DNA from: an uncultured Bacteroidales bacterium
GTDB taxonomy: Bacteria > Bacteroidota > Bacteroidia > Bacteroidales > Muribaculaceae
Reading direction: 5' to 3'
Assembly: GCA_902785925.1 (NCBI GenBank)
Contig: CADAAI010000023.1
Location: 1 to 45,135 of the forward strand
DNA length: 45,135 bases
The notes below the pieces were generated by a model that did no database searches, was not told the DNA's origin, and saw nothing but the letters and a program-made list of their open reading frames with translations. This document shows positions 8,595-19,000 of this stretch, one piece after another (the stretch's first letter is position 1; every line of letters begins with the position of its first letter). A program made the position numbers and the translations under genes.

Positions 8595-9860
8595 TTATGG
8601 TTTATTATTGTTCTTTTGAGAATCGGCACTCTCACCCATTATCGCTTCGATGCGCTGCGCAAGAGTGGGATGGCTATAGTCCATCCAAACCACAGCAGGG
8701 TGGGGAGTGAGGTTGCTAAGAGTGTTGGCACTGAGCTTCTTTAGGCCTGAAATCAGCGCCTCGCCATGACCATAGCGTGAAGCAAAGGCATCGGCACGGT
8801 ACTCGCAACGCCTGGATATTCCATTGATAATTGGGTCAAGCACTAAGTCGATGGGCGAGAAAAGCAGAGAGAAGGCGATGAGTGACAAGGCAAACGAGTG
8901 ATCGCGTGTTCCACCCAGTGCATGCGAGAGTTCAGGATTGTCGACCAACAACGAGAACACCCACAAGTTCACAGCCACCATTACAATACTCATAATAGTG
9001 TTCTTTATCGTGTCACGATGCTTGTAGTGCCCCAACTCGTGCGTGAGCACCGCCACAATTTCATCGGTGCTAAGCTGCTCGATAAGAGTATCAAAGAGCA
9101 CTACCCTCTTCTTCATTCCAAAGCCCGTGAAATAGGCATTGGCCTTGGTGCTATGCTTGGAGCCATCCATCACATATATGTCCTTGATTGAGAAACCCAT
9201 TTCACCGGCAGCCTCCTCAATGGCTGTGCGTAGCTCACCCTGCTCCAGCGGCTTCTGTTTGTTGAATAGCGGCACAATCAAGTTGCTGTAGAACAGTGAG
9301 AAGAAGATGATGAACACTGCACACACAAGTGTTGCCCAAAGCCAAAACGAAGTGCCAATATAACTATAGAGCAAGTACACCACGCTCAGCAACACGCCAC
9401 CCAGCACCAGCATGAGCAAAAAACTCTTGAGCGTGTCGAGCCAGAACGTCTTGCGCGTGGTCTTGTTGAAACCGAAACGCTCCTCAATCACAAAAGTGTC
9501 GTAATAACTGAATGGCAGGCTGATGATTGCCGACACCACAGCATAAATGCCAAAGAAGATGAGCAGCTGAATGACCAACCCATGACTCCACTTGGCAGTA
9601 AGGCTATCGAGCCAGCCCAATACCCCGGTGAGCAGCACCACCAACGTAATGGCGAGAGTCACGCAACGCTCTATCCATCCAAGGCGGCGATTGGCACGAG
9701 TATATTCCTGCTGCTTGCGATATTTCTCTTCATCGTAGAGTCCCTCAAGTACCTTGGGAACAGGATGCGTCATCCACTTGCTGTTGAGCCATGAGAGCAC
9801 ACTACTCACAGCAAACTCCAGCAGCACAAACGCTATAATGAGTATTAATATTGTAGACAT
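8595..9860 (-). CDS. M48 family zinc metallopeptidase, Ste24/CAAX-protease-like
   Basis: A 421-residue inner-membrane protease. An N-terminal multi-helix membrane part (several segments within residues 1-190) is followed by the catalytic domain with H-E-L-G-H at 274-278, and a downstream C-E-Y-R-A-D-A block supplies the third zinc ligand. This is the arrangement of Ste24-like peptidases (M48_Ste24_N plus M48). Prenylation is not expected in bacteria, so it probably serves membrane-protein quality control or processing. The start at 9860 replaces a 25-residue extension and places a hydrophobic helix first. A TTG-N18-TAATTTTG promoter lies upstream. Confidence 0.88.
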   Translation of the reverse strand: MSTILILIIAFVLLEFAVSSVLSWLNSKWMTHPVPKVLEGLYDEEKYRKQQEYTRANRRLGWIERCVTLAITLVVLLTGVLGWLDSLTAKWSHGLVIQLLIFFGIYAVVSAIISLPFSYYDTFVIEERFGFNKTTRKTFWLDTLKSFLLMLVLGGVLLSVVYLLYSYIGTSFWLWATLVCAVFIIFFSLFYSNLIVPLFNKQKPLEQGELRTAIEEAAGEMGFSIKDIYVMDGSKHSTKANAYFTGFGMKKRVVLFDTLIEQLSTDEIVAVLTHELGHYKHRDTIKNTIMSIVMVAVNLWVFSLLVDNPELSHALGGTRDHSFALSLIAFSLLFSPIDLVLDPIINGISRRCEYRADAFASRYGHGEALISGLKKLSANTLSNLTPHPAVVWMDYSHPTLAQRIEAIMGESADSQKNNNKP

Positions 9861-9881
9861 GTAATAATCAGTTTTAGATGG

Positions 9882-9910
9882 CAAAATTACAATAATAAGT
9901 TTTATGACAA
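9882..9910 (-). promoter_or_regulatory. Promoter for the Ste24-cinA operon
   Basis: On the minus strand, TTG (9910-9908), 18 bases and TAATTTTG (9889-9882) fit the Bacteroidetes housekeeping promoter, though spacing is 2 short of the 20 usual in this window. The start codon is 21 bases downstream. Confidence 0.5.
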
Positions 9911-9974
9911 CTCGAAAATTGGGAGTTTTTTGCATTTTTGTTTCCTTAATGTATTATATCTACTAAATAATGTT

Positions 9975-9982
9975 TAACTTTG
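9975..9982 (+). promoter_or_regulatory. -7 box for the TPR operon
   Basis: TAACTTTG lies 33 bases before the ATG at 10016. No convincing TTG lies at the expected distance. Confidence 0.45.
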
Positions 9983-10015
9983 GGGGTTAATAGCATCACT
10001 ACTGCAATTTAAACT

Positions 10016-11806
10016 ATGAAAGCAAGACTATTTTTCCTAACATTATTCTTGGCAACGATAATGCTTGTCAGCGCCGACGAGTTGATAATGTGGTTCGACA
10101 GTGACCAGTACAATAAATGGTCGACCAGCGACAATTTCGTCGAAGGCCTAAAAATTCTCAAACACGGAAATGAGGCCGAAATAGACAACGCTATCTCATA
10201 CTTTGACAAAGAATTCAAACAGCACCCATCCAATGGTTATGCCTTGTGCAACAAGTCAATTATCTTGGCTGTTCAATCCATGATGAGGAGTTATGATTTT
10301 ACCGATACCGAAGACCTTGACTCGATAGCAACAGGAAAGGAGATAGTAAATAAGGGCATGCACCAGGCAATAGAGCTCATGCATCAAGGACAAAAGCTCA
10401 TTCCTACTGCCGACTCACTAATGCAGGCCAATGCCTGGTTGTGGAAAGCCTATTTCTACAAGGAATGTGAGCCTCTCGACTCGTTGCAGATGGTTTCTTG
10501 TCTGGAAAAATCAACCGAATACAGGCCCAATGCTGACATCTACAAAGTGCTAATAGAGCTTGCATGGGACGAAGACAACATGAGCAAGAGCGAAGAATAT
10601 GCACTCAAAGCCCTTGAAAAATTCCCCGACAACGAAAACTTCCTCATGCTAATGGCCAACATCATGACACAAAGGGAAGACTACGATGGAGTGCTAAACT
10701 ATGCAGGACGTTATCTGAAGTTAGCAAGGCTGCAAGAAGAAGAAATAGACTCGGATGTGGTGCTAGCCTATGCCAACGCACTGTCTCAGAAAGGGCACCC
10801 CGATGATGCCACCGATTTCCTTCTTTCAGGTGGTGTTGATTATCTTTTCCTCTATAACACCTTGAAGCGAATTGGGGCTCATCCCAATATGGTTCTCTCC
10901 AAGATTGGGCAGCGCGAGTTTACTGAAGAAGGCAACCCTGTTGTGTGGAACATGCTTCGTGGTTTGATTTATTGCTTCGACAAACATGATTACAAGTCGG
11001 CAACCGAAAGTTTCCTGAAAGCGAAAAATGATAACGAACATCGCGTATGGAATCAATGCATCGGTTACAGCTATTACATGGCTGGTGATATTCCCAATGC
11101 TTTACTACACGCGCAAGCTGCCACCAACCTTTGTGTTACAGGCAACCTCCAACAGTTGCAAGAGAACCAGGGAATGATAGACCCACTAATAAACGATATT
11201 AACACAAAGCTCTCGCTAAGCGATGTGTTCACAATTGAAACCGATGATTATGTGAAGCTAGGTGAGTACTACATGCTCAAGAGATGTCCCGAGAAAGCGT
11301 TGGAACCACTGGGCAACGCCATGGCCATCACTACTCATCCACTACAGGCCAATCTCTACTACGCTATGGCTCTTACCGATGTGGGCCGAAGTGCTGAGGC
11401 CACTAAACCACTAGAGGAAATCATCGACTTGGTTACTGAAGATCTATCGACTACTAGTCAAGCCATCAAGGCCCAAGCATGTGCCATGCTTGGTCGCACC
11501 AACGAGGCGCGTTCTATTCTTGAATCGCTCGAGAAAGTTTGGCATCCGAACCCACTCTTTATCTCCGATGAAAATAGAACTCTCGATGGCAGCGATGTCA
11601 CTTGTTACGACATTGCAGCAGTCTATGCCATGATAGGCGACAACGCTAAGTCTTGTGAATGGACTGAGAAACACTTCGAGAACGACGAGTTGCCTTACAA
11701 CTTCGGTTACATGGCCCTTGACCGCCGCTTCGACGCAATCAAGAAGCTGCCCGAGTTCCAGAAACTCATCGACAAGTATTACTATCAATGGAAAAACAAC
11801 AAGTAA
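10016..11806 (+). CDS. Secreted TPR-repeat protein (first of a paralogous pair)
   Basis: A 596-residue exported helical-repeat protein. Residues 1-20 form a signal peptide (ending V-S-A). Several TPR units follow (for example N-A-I-S-Y-F-D-K-E-F-K-Q-H-P, then A-L-K-A-L-E-K-F-P-D-N). The C-terminal region has D-I-A-A-V-Y-A-M-I-G-D and ends with R-F-D-A-I-K-K-L-P-E-F-Q, resembling the end-of-group TPR found in many Bacteroidetes proteins. TPRs bind other proteins; no enzymatic motif is visible. It shares the D-S-x-Q-Y-N-K-W opening and the C-terminal pattern with the next gene, 12 bases downstream, so the two arose by tandem duplication followed by strong divergence. The partner is unknown. Confidence 0.82.
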   Translation: MKARLFFLTLFLATIMLVSADELIMWFDSDQYNKWSTSDNFVEGLKILKHGNEAEIDNAISYFDKEFKQHPSNGYALCNKSIILAVQSMMRSYDFTDTEDLDSIATGKEIVNKGMHQAIELMHQGQKLIPTADSLMQANAWLWKAYFYKECEPLDSLQMVSCLEKSTEYRPNADIYKVLIELAWDEDNMSKSEEYALKALEKFPDNENFLMLMANIMTQREDYDGVLNYAGRYLKLARLQEEEIDSDVVLAYANALSQKGHPDDATDFLLSGGVDYLFLYNTLKRIGAHPNMVLSKIGQREFTEEGNPVVWNMLRGLIYCFDKHDYKSATESFLKAKNDNEHRVWNQCIGYSYYMAGDIPNALLHAQAATNLCVTGNLQQLQENQGMIDPLINDINTKLSLSDVFTIETDDYVKLGEYYMLKRCPEKALEPLGNAMAITTHPLQANLYYAMALTDVGRSAEATKPLEEIIDLVTEDLSTTSQAIKAQACAMLGRTNEARSILESLEKVWHPNPLFISDENRTLDGSDVTCYDIAAVYAMIGDNAKSCEWTEKHFENDELPYNFGYMALDRRFDAIKKLPEFQKLIDKYYYQWKNNK

Positions 11807-11818
11807 CTAATTATCACC

Positions 11819-13771
11819 ATGAATAAGTTCAGAATATTAGCGATAACTCTCTTTGCGATGCTTGCTACCACAGCAGCATGGACGCAAGACGATTATGAGA
11901 CTACATCTATCGATGACGAAACTCAAACCGAAGTTATCGACAGCAAGCAGTACAACAAGTGGGCCAACAGCAAGAATTTCAAGCTAGGCGTTCAGATGAT
12001 GAATAAAGTAATAGAAACCTCCGAAGAGGAGAATAATGAGCTAGAGCCCTATGAAACAGCTGCTTCGCTATTCAAAAAAGAACTCAAGCAGCATCCTAAA
12101 AATGGGTATGCCAAATGCAACCTTGCCATTTGTGAGAGCCATGTTGCAAATATCACGGTCAACAAATTCTTGGTCGATGTCTTTAACGGCGAGGCTGAGT
12201 TACCCATACCAGATAATGTGAGCGATGAAGAGAGAATGGAACTTCTTCAAGCTTATTATCTGCAACTAATGGATAACAAGTTACAGGCCATTAAGCAAAC
12301 TCTGAATACCCTTGACGAGGGAATCGCCATGATCCCAGCTGCCGACAAAGATTCGCGCTGCAAGGCCCTACAAGCTAAAAGTGAAATCCTTAAGGATAAC
12401 GACTTCGACGATGAAGTTCAAGAGGCTTGCCTCATTGAGGCAACCAAGGTTCATCCTTGCGACAATAGTTACCTTAATCTCTTATACTTCTACAGCGAGC
12501 GCAACAACACCGAAAAGGTAGAGAAATATGCTCAAGAAGCCGAGACCTACCTACCCGACAATGCCATTGTTCAAACTTATATGGCCGCATGTGCTGTGAA
12601 AGCCGAGGACTATGACAAAGCGCTCAAAATCATTAACCAGCTCATTGACAACAACCCCGACGACACCGACCTCCTCAAGATGAGGGCATCGACCCTCACT
12701 CATGCTAAGCAATATAGCGAGGCTGTCGACAACCTAGTGAAAATGGCCAATGCCGACGCCCTCGACGATGTCTATACACCGCTAGCGGCAATTGCCACCA
12801 CAAGCGACGAGAATCTGTATATGGTGCTCGATGCCATCAGCAAGCAAGAGCAACACCAATTCTCCGACGAGCTGCCCATGAACTGGGCATTAGTAGAAGC
12901 AATGATGCACAATAACATCACACACGACTACAACAAAGCGCTCGAGTGCACAAAGAAGGCAATCCAGATCAATGACAACGTCTCAACATTGATGTTTTTG
13001 GCCGATGTATATTACAAACTAGGCGATGTGAACAAGGCCCTCTACATCCTTGACGTGACTGCTGTAAGAGACGAAGAGAACGATGATGTCCTCAAGCACA
13101 AAATTGAGATGGAGATGAACTGCGGCATGGCCGATAGGGTAATCACTGACTCTAAGGTGCAGAGTTTCCTTGGCAACAGCGACTTGATGCCCTTCAGCTA
13201 CAGCTGCTTGGGCTGGGCCTTGAGTGCCAAAGGCGACTGGAAAAATGCCATCGATTATTACGAACAATGGGCCAAGAGCGAAGAAGAGAACATAACGCCC
13301 ATCTATTATAAAGCACGGGCGCTAGTTCTGGCTGGACAAGCAAACGAGGGTCGCGAGATACTCGATGAAATACTTGCCTCGCACGACTTCAACGGCAATG
13401 AGGAATTGAAGATGAACGTACTCTATTATCTTGGTCGCACTGCTGAGTCACAAGCTATTCTTGACCGACTCACCGCCAACACTAAGCAAGTGATGGCAAT
13501 GACCAGCGAAGAGATAGACAATGCCGAACAACTACCCGAGGTTATGTCGCTCTACAACCTCGCTTGCGCCCACTCCCTTCATGGCAACAGCGACCTAGCA
13601 ATGAGTTTTCTTAAGCAGCATTACGAGGGAAGCAGTGACGATGCGCTCAACTATGGTTACACCATTCTTGACTACGACTTCGACAACGTGCGACAAATCC
13701 CCGAATTTCTAAACATAATAAATGAGTTCAAAAACCGTTGGTTAAATGGACAATATAAACCCGCTAAATAA
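11819..13771 (+). CDS. Secreted TPR-repeat protein (second of the pair)
   Basis: A 650-residue paralogue of the preceding gene. The signal peptide is residues 1-22, ending A-W-T-Q. The mature start is acidic, then D-S-K-Q-Y-N-K-W-A-N-S-K-N-F corresponds to the same opening in the first copy. TPR-like helical pairs cover most of the protein, and the end (Y-D-F-D-N-V-R-Q-I-P-E-F) matches the C-terminal pattern of its neighbour. Its stop codon overlaps the start of the next gene by one base (TAATG at 13769), which suggests translational coupling with the small membrane protein. Likely a periplasmic scaffold; no specific role can be read. Confidence 0.82.
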   Translation: MNKFRILAITLFAMLATTAAWTQDDYETTSIDDETQTEVIDSKQYNKWANSKNFKLGVQMMNKVIETSEEENNELEPYETAASLFKKELKQHPKNGYAKCNLAICESHVANITVNKFLVDVFNGEAELPIPDNVSDEERMELLQAYYLQLMDNKLQAIKQTLNTLDEGIAMIPAADKDSRCKALQAKSEILKDNDFDDEVQEACLIEATKVHPCDNSYLNLLYFYSERNNTEKVEKYAQEAETYLPDNAIVQTYMAACAVKAEDYDKALKIINQLIDNNPDDTDLLKMRASTLTHAKQYSEAVDNLVKMANADALDDVYTPLAAIATTSDENLYMVLDAISKQEQHQFSDELPMNWALVEAMMHNNITHDYNKALECTKKAIQINDNVSTLMFLADVYYKLGDVNKALYILDVTAVRDEENDDVLKHKIEMEMNCGMADRVITDSKVQSFLGNSDLMPFSYSCLGWALSAKGDWKNAIDYYEQWAKSEEENITPIYYKARALVLAGQANEGREILDEILASHDFNGNEELKMNVLYYLGRTAESQAILDRLTANTKQVMAMTSEEIDNAEQLPEVMSLYNLACAHSLHGNSDLAMSFLKQHYEGSSDDALNYGYTILDYDFDNVRQIPEFLNIINEFKNRWLNGQYKPAK

Positions 13772-14040
13772 TGGAAAAAGATAATACCCCGCGCTGGAAA
13801 AAACTGATAATTTGGCTATCGCTGCTGCCACTGCTGTGGTGGCCTGTGTCGATTATTCACGACAGTGCCTATCTGTTTAACGGAACCAAACGACTGCTCA
13901 TGGTCCTGTTCCCTTTCTATGCACTGGGGTCGGTGGTGATGGCATGGTTTTGCCGCAACGAGCGCCCCGAGATTATGTGGATTCTACTAATCCTCCTTTG
14001 GCTCAGCTATGCCGCAATCTTCGCCATCGCCGCACTTTAG
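13771..14040 (+). CDS. Small membrane protein, function unknown
   Basis: An 89-residue protein with three hydrophobic segments (roughly residues 11-29, 40-58 and 68-88), separated by short basic or polar loops. The ATG overlaps the TAA of the upstream TPR gene, so the reading frame is very likely real and coupled. It ends in TAG at 14038-14040, one of several genes here that use TAG as a true stop. I recognise no family. The coupling suggests it works with the exported TPR proteins, for example as a membrane anchor, but that is inference. Confidence 0.7.
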   Translation: MEKDNTPRWKKLIIWLSLLPLLWWPVSIIHDSAYLFNGTKRLLMVLFPFYALGSVVMAWFCRNERPEIMWILLILLWLSYAAIFAIAAL

Positions 14041-14074
14041 AATTAATAACTTAAAACAAAAAACTAGCAAAGTA

Positions 14075-15748
14075 ATGGATAACGACTTAAAGATTTTTTG
14101 TAAAAACACACAAGAGTATATCGACATTGACGGTGGCGACACCCTGCAACAGATATATGAGACTATCGAGAAGCGCATTCCCTTCAGGCCCATCTGCGCT
14201 CTGGTAAACAATAAACTGGAAGCCCTCAACTATCCTGTGTACGGGCCCAAGATGGTGGAATATATAGAACCAGTTTCCCCTCAAGGCATAAGGGTCTACA
14301 TTCACTCGCTATGCATGATTCTATACAAAGCCATCGAGGACCTTTTCCCTGGCAAGCGATTGCGCATCGAGCACAGTATCTCAGGTGGTTTCTACTGTAC
14401 CATCAAGCACGACGAGAAGCTTCTCACTCCCCAGAATATCGAGCGCCTCAAGTTGCGCATGCACGAGATTGTCGAAAAGGATATCAAGTTCGTAAGGCGT
14501 GAGCGACTTACCACCGATGTGGTAGAGATGTTCCGCAAGCAGGGACTCAACGACAAGGTGCGACTGTTAGAGTCGAGCAACGACCTATACACAGTGTTCT
14601 ACAAGCTCGACAACGTTATCGACAGCTACTATGAGCCACTAGCTCCATCAACAGGATGTATCAAGGTGTTCAATCTCGAGCCCTACAAGGACGGCATGTT
14701 GCTGCTAGGTCCCGACAAGGAGAACCATGAGATACCTCGCAAGTCCTACCCCATGGAAAAAATGTTCAAAGCATTTACAAGATATGTAAAGTTTAACGAC
14801 ATCGTGGGACTCGACGACGTGGGCACCCTTAACAAGGGCATCGACGGTGGCTGGGCTCCCGATATCATCAACGTGGCCGAGGCACTGCACGAGAAAATGT
14901 TCTCACGCATTGCCGACGACATAACCCAGCGCTACCACAACGGTGGCGCACGAGTGGTGCTCATCGCTGGTCCATCGTCGAGCGGTAAGACTACATCGAG
15001 CAAGCGCCTAGCTATTCAGCTACTCACTAACTATATCGTGCCCCGGGTAATCTCGCTCGACAACTACTTTGTCGACCGCAGCCGCACTCCACGCGACGAT
15101 AAGGGCGAGTATGACTATGAATCGCTCTATGCTCTTGACCTGGAGCAGTTCAACAAGGACCTAAAGGCGCTCATCAACGGCGAAGAGGTGGCGATGCCCA
15201 CCTACAACTTCCACACCGGCGAGCGCGAGTATCGCGGTGACAAATTGCAGCTCAAGGATAACAACATCTTGCTCATGGAGGGCATTCACGGCTTGAACCC
15301 CGAGCTTACCAAGGAGATTCCCGAAGAGATGAAATACCGTGTTTATGTGAGCGCACTCACCACACTGAGCATCGACGACCATAACTGGGTGTCGACCAGC
15401 GACAACCGCTTGCTGCGTCGCATCGTGCGCGACTACAAGTACCGTGGTGTCGACGCCAGAGCTAGCATTGCCCGATGGCAAAGCGTGCGCCGTGGCGAAG
15501 AGAAATGGATATTCCCCTATCAGGAGAATGCCGACGCTATGCTCAACTCGTCGCTACTATTTGAGCTCGCAGTCATGAAAGAGCAGGCAGAACCCATTCT
15601 GCGTCAGGTTCCCACTAATGTGCCCGAGTATGCCGAGGCTAGCCGTCTGTTGCGTTTCCTGCATTATTTCAAACCCATCAGCGACAGCACTATTCCCAGC
15701 ACGAGTCTCATTCGCGAGTTCTTGGGGGGAAGCAGCTTCCGTGACTAA
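14075..15748 (+). CDS. TGS-domain nucleoside (uridine) kinase-like protein
   Basis: A 557-residue protein. The N-terminus (about 1-65) looks like a TGS/ubiquitin-like domain, followed by a ThrRS-like second domain with H-S-L-C-M-I-L-Y and an H-S-I-S-G-G-F-Y block. The C-terminal half is a uridine kinase/phosphoribulokinase P-loop NTPase with G-P-S-S-S-G-K-T-T near residues 305-313, the I-S-L-D-N-Y-F strand and the L-L-M-E-G-I-H-G motif. This architecture is common in Bacteroidetes and Firmicutes; the physiological substrate is not firmly known. The start at 14075 avoids a 22-residue extension overlapping the previous gene. A terminator follows at 15775. Confidence 0.85.
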   Translation: MDNDLKIFCKNTQEYIDIDGGDTLQQIYETIEKRIPFRPICALVNNKLEALNYPVYGPKMVEYIEPVSPQGIRVYIHSLCMILYKAIEDLFPGKRLRIEHSISGGFYCTIKHDEKLLTPQNIERLKLRMHEIVEKDIKFVRRERLTTDVVEMFRKQGLNDKVRLLESSNDLYTVFYKLDNVIDSYYEPLAPSTGCIKVFNLEPYKDGMLLLGPDKENHEIPRKSYPMEKMFKAFTRYVKFNDIVGLDDVGTLNKGIDGGWAPDIINVAEALHEKMFSRIADDITQRYHNGGARVVLIAGPSSSGKTTSSKRLAIQLLTNYIVPRVISLDNYFVDRSRTPRDDKGEYDYESLYALDLEQFNKDLKALINGEEVAMPTYNFHTGEREYRGDKLQLKDNNILLMEGIHGLNPELTKEIPEEMKYRVYVSALTTLSIDDHNWVSTSDNRLLRRIVRDYKYRGVDARASIARWQSVRRGEEKWIFPYQENADAMLNSSLLFELAVMKEQAEPILRQVPTNVPEYAEASRLLRFLHYFKPISDSTIPSTSLIREFLGGSSFRD

Positions 15749-15774
15749 CTGCAAAACATAACATCACACAAAAA

Positions 15775-15801
15775 GGACTCTCAGCACTGAGAGTCCTTTT
15801 T
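15775..15801 (+). terminator. Terminator after the TGS-kinase gene
   Basis: GGACTCTCA (15775-15783) and TGAGAGTCC (15788-15796) form a perfect 9-bp stem with a 4-base loop, followed by TTTTT. An A-run precedes it, so it may also work in reverse. Confidence 0.85.
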
Positions 15802-15947
15802 GTTTTGCGACTTGCAAAACACTTATTCCAGCTTAATCATGAATGCTTTTCCCATAAAATAAAAAAAACACTTTTTAATTATTTTCTTCTCTAGTCTTTC
15901 AATAATTCTAGATAAATTAGGCTGCAGTTCGGAAAAAACCAAATAAA

Positions 15948-15979
15948 TTTGTTTTTTCTCTCACCTTGCACTAATTTTG
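15948..15979 (+). promoter_or_regulatory. Promoter of the tricorn-like protease gene
   Basis: TTTG (15948-15951), 20 bases and TAATTTTG (15972-15979) match the Bacteroidetes consensus exactly in spacing. The surrounding AAATAAATTTG...CTTGCACTA block is the same module seen twice before kdsD. The start codon is 70 bases downstream. Confidence 0.8.
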
Positions 15980-16049
15980 CAAAAAATGCTGAGATTACTT
16001 TCTTATTTAAAAACCGATTAATAATAAACTTATCAATACTTTTTATCGA

Positions 16050-19000
16050 ATGAAAATTAAATTTTTACTTGCAGCACTTGCTGCCTTGATTGCCAGCACA
16101 GCCCTAGCTGAGACACCACTGTGGCTGCGCTATGCCAAAATTTCGCCCGACGGCCGTGAGATAGTTTTCTGCTACAAAGGTGACATCTACAAAGTTCCTG
16201 CTTCTGGCGGGCAAGCCGTGCAGCTTACCACCCAACCCAGTTATGAGTGTAACCCAGTGTGGTCGCCCGATGGACGTTATATCGCTTTTGCAAGCGACCG
16301 CAAGGGCAACTTCGACGTGTTTGTGATGCCTAGCAATGGTGGCGCAGCCAAGCAGCTCACATTCAATAGTGCAAGTGAGACTCCATGGACATTCACTCCC
16401 GACGGCCGTTATATCTATTTCTCGGCTGCTATTCAGGACCCAACCACCAGCGCCTTGTTCCCCTCGTCACGATTGACCGAGGTGTATCAGGTGCCCGTTG
16501 AGGGTGGCGTCACCACTCAGGTGCTCGCTTCTCCAGCCGAGGAGATTACATTTAACAAAAATGGCAAGTTCTTTGTGTACCAAGACCAGAAGGGTATGGA
16601 AGATGCCTTGCGCAAGCATCACACCTCGAGCGTGACTCGCGATGTATGGCTCTACGACACCACCAATGGCAAGCATGTGAATCTTACCAATCATGCCGGC
16701 GAGGATCGCAGCCCTGTGCTCAATGCCGACGGCAGCACCGTTTACATCTTGAGCGAGCGCGATGGTGGGTCGTTCAACGTTTACTCGTTCCCCATCCATG
16801 AGCCTAAGAACATCAAGGCTTTGACTTCGTTCAAGAAAAATCCCGTGCGTTTCCTCTCTATTGCCGACAACGGCACGCTGTGCTACACCTATGACGGCGA
16901 GATTTACACTCAGACACAAGGTGGCAAGCCATCGAAAGTAAAAATCAACCTTATCCACGACGATGCCGACCAGGTGAAACGCATGACCTTCTCAAGTGGC
17001 GCCAAGAGTGCTTCGGTGTCGCCCGACGGCAAGCAGGTAGCCTTCATCGTTCGCGGTGAGGTGTTCGTTACCTCAGTTGAGTATCCCACCACCAAGCGCA
17101 TAACAAGCACCCCCGAGCAGGAGGCCGACGTGTGCTGGGCACCCGACAACCGCACCATTGCCTACGCCACCGAGCGTAACGGCATTTGGCAACTGGTTCA
17201 GGCAAAAATCGACCGTAAGGAAGACTTGAACTTCCCCAATGCAACCACAATCACCGAGGAACTACTTCTGCCCTCTACCACAGTAGAGCGTGCGATGCCT
17301 CAGTACTCCCCCGATGGCAAGGAACTGGCCTTCATCGAGGGTCGCAACCGCTTGATGGTCATGAACCTCGAGAGCAAGAAGACCCGTCAGGTGACCGACG
17401 GCAGCACTTGGTATGAAACCAACGGCGGCTTCAACTACGAGTGGTCGCCCGACGGCAAGTGGTTTGTGCTCGAATTTATCGGCAATCAGCGCGATCCATA
17501 TAGTGATTTGGGTCTTGTGAGCGCACAGGGTGGCGAGATTCACAACCTCACACAGAGCGCCTATTTCAGTGAGAGTCCACGCTTCGTGCTCGACGGCAAC
17601 GCTATCCTGTTCAAGACCAACCGCTACGGCCTGCGCAGTCACGCATCGTGGGGCTCGCAGGACGACCTAGCGATGATATTCCTCAACCAAGAAGCCCTCG
17701 ACAAATACCTCCTTAACAAGGAAGACAACGAACTATTGAAGGAGGCCGAGAAGGAACAGAAGAAGGCCGAGGACGAGAAAGCCAAGAAAGAGGCCGAGAA
17801 AAACAAGGACAAAAAGAAAGATGAGAAGAAAGACGAGGCCAAAAAAGACGATAAGACCAAAGACATCGTGGTTGAGCTCGACGGCATTGAAGACCGCATT
17901 GTGCGCGTGACCACCAACTCGAGCGACATCGCATCGGCCCTTATAACCAAGGACGGTGAGAACCTCTACTACCTCTCGGCGTTTGAGAAGGGCTACGACT
18001 TGTGGAAGATGGATCTGCGCAAGCGCAGCACCTCACTCATCAACAAGATGGATGCCAAATGGGCCAACATCGAGAGCTCAAAGGAGGGTAAGGAATTCTT
18101 CATTCTGGGCAGCGGCACTATGCAGAAACTCACCTTAGCTGGCGACAAACTAAAACCCATCACCTACAGCGCCAAGATGAAGATGGACCTCGCCAAGGAG
18201 CGCGAGTACATGTTCAACCACGTGGAGAAGCAAGTACAAGAGCGTTTTTACAACCTCAACTTCCACGGAGTGAACTGGAAAGACAACTGCGACACTCACC
18301 GCAAGTTCTTACCTCACATCAACAACAACTACGACTTCGCCAATCTGCTTAGCGAGCTATTGGGCGAGCTTAATGTATCGCACACTGGCGGACGCTACTA
18401 TCCTAACGGTGGCGAAACTACAGCCGACCTAGGTCTGCTCTACGATATGAGCTACACTGGCCGTGGCCTCAAGATTGCCGAGGTAGTGACTGGTGGGCCA
18501 TTCAACAAATCGAAATCCAAAGTAAAAGCTGGCTGCATTGTTGAGAAAATCAACGGCGAGGAGATTACTTATGACAATGACTACACCACAATGCTCAACG
18601 GACAAACTGGCGTGAAGACGCTCGTTTCGTTCCGCAATCCCGCCACTGGCGAAACTTGGGACGAAGTGGTGAAGCCTATCAGTCGTGGTGCCCTCAACAA
18701 TCTGCTCTACAAGCGCTGGGTTAAGCACAATGAGCACATCGTCGACAGCGTGTCGGGTGGCCGTCTTGGCTATGTTCACATCCAGTCGATGAATGATGCC
18801 AGCTACCGTGAGGTTTACAGCAAAGTGCTGGGCAAATTCAACAAACGCGACGGTATCGTTATCGACATCCGCTTCAATGGTGGTGGCCGTCTGCACGAGG
18901 ATATCGAAGTGCTCTTCACTGGCAAGAAGTATTTGACACAAGTGATTCGCGGACGCGACGCTTGCGATATGCCTAGCCGCCGCTGGAACAAACCAAGCAT

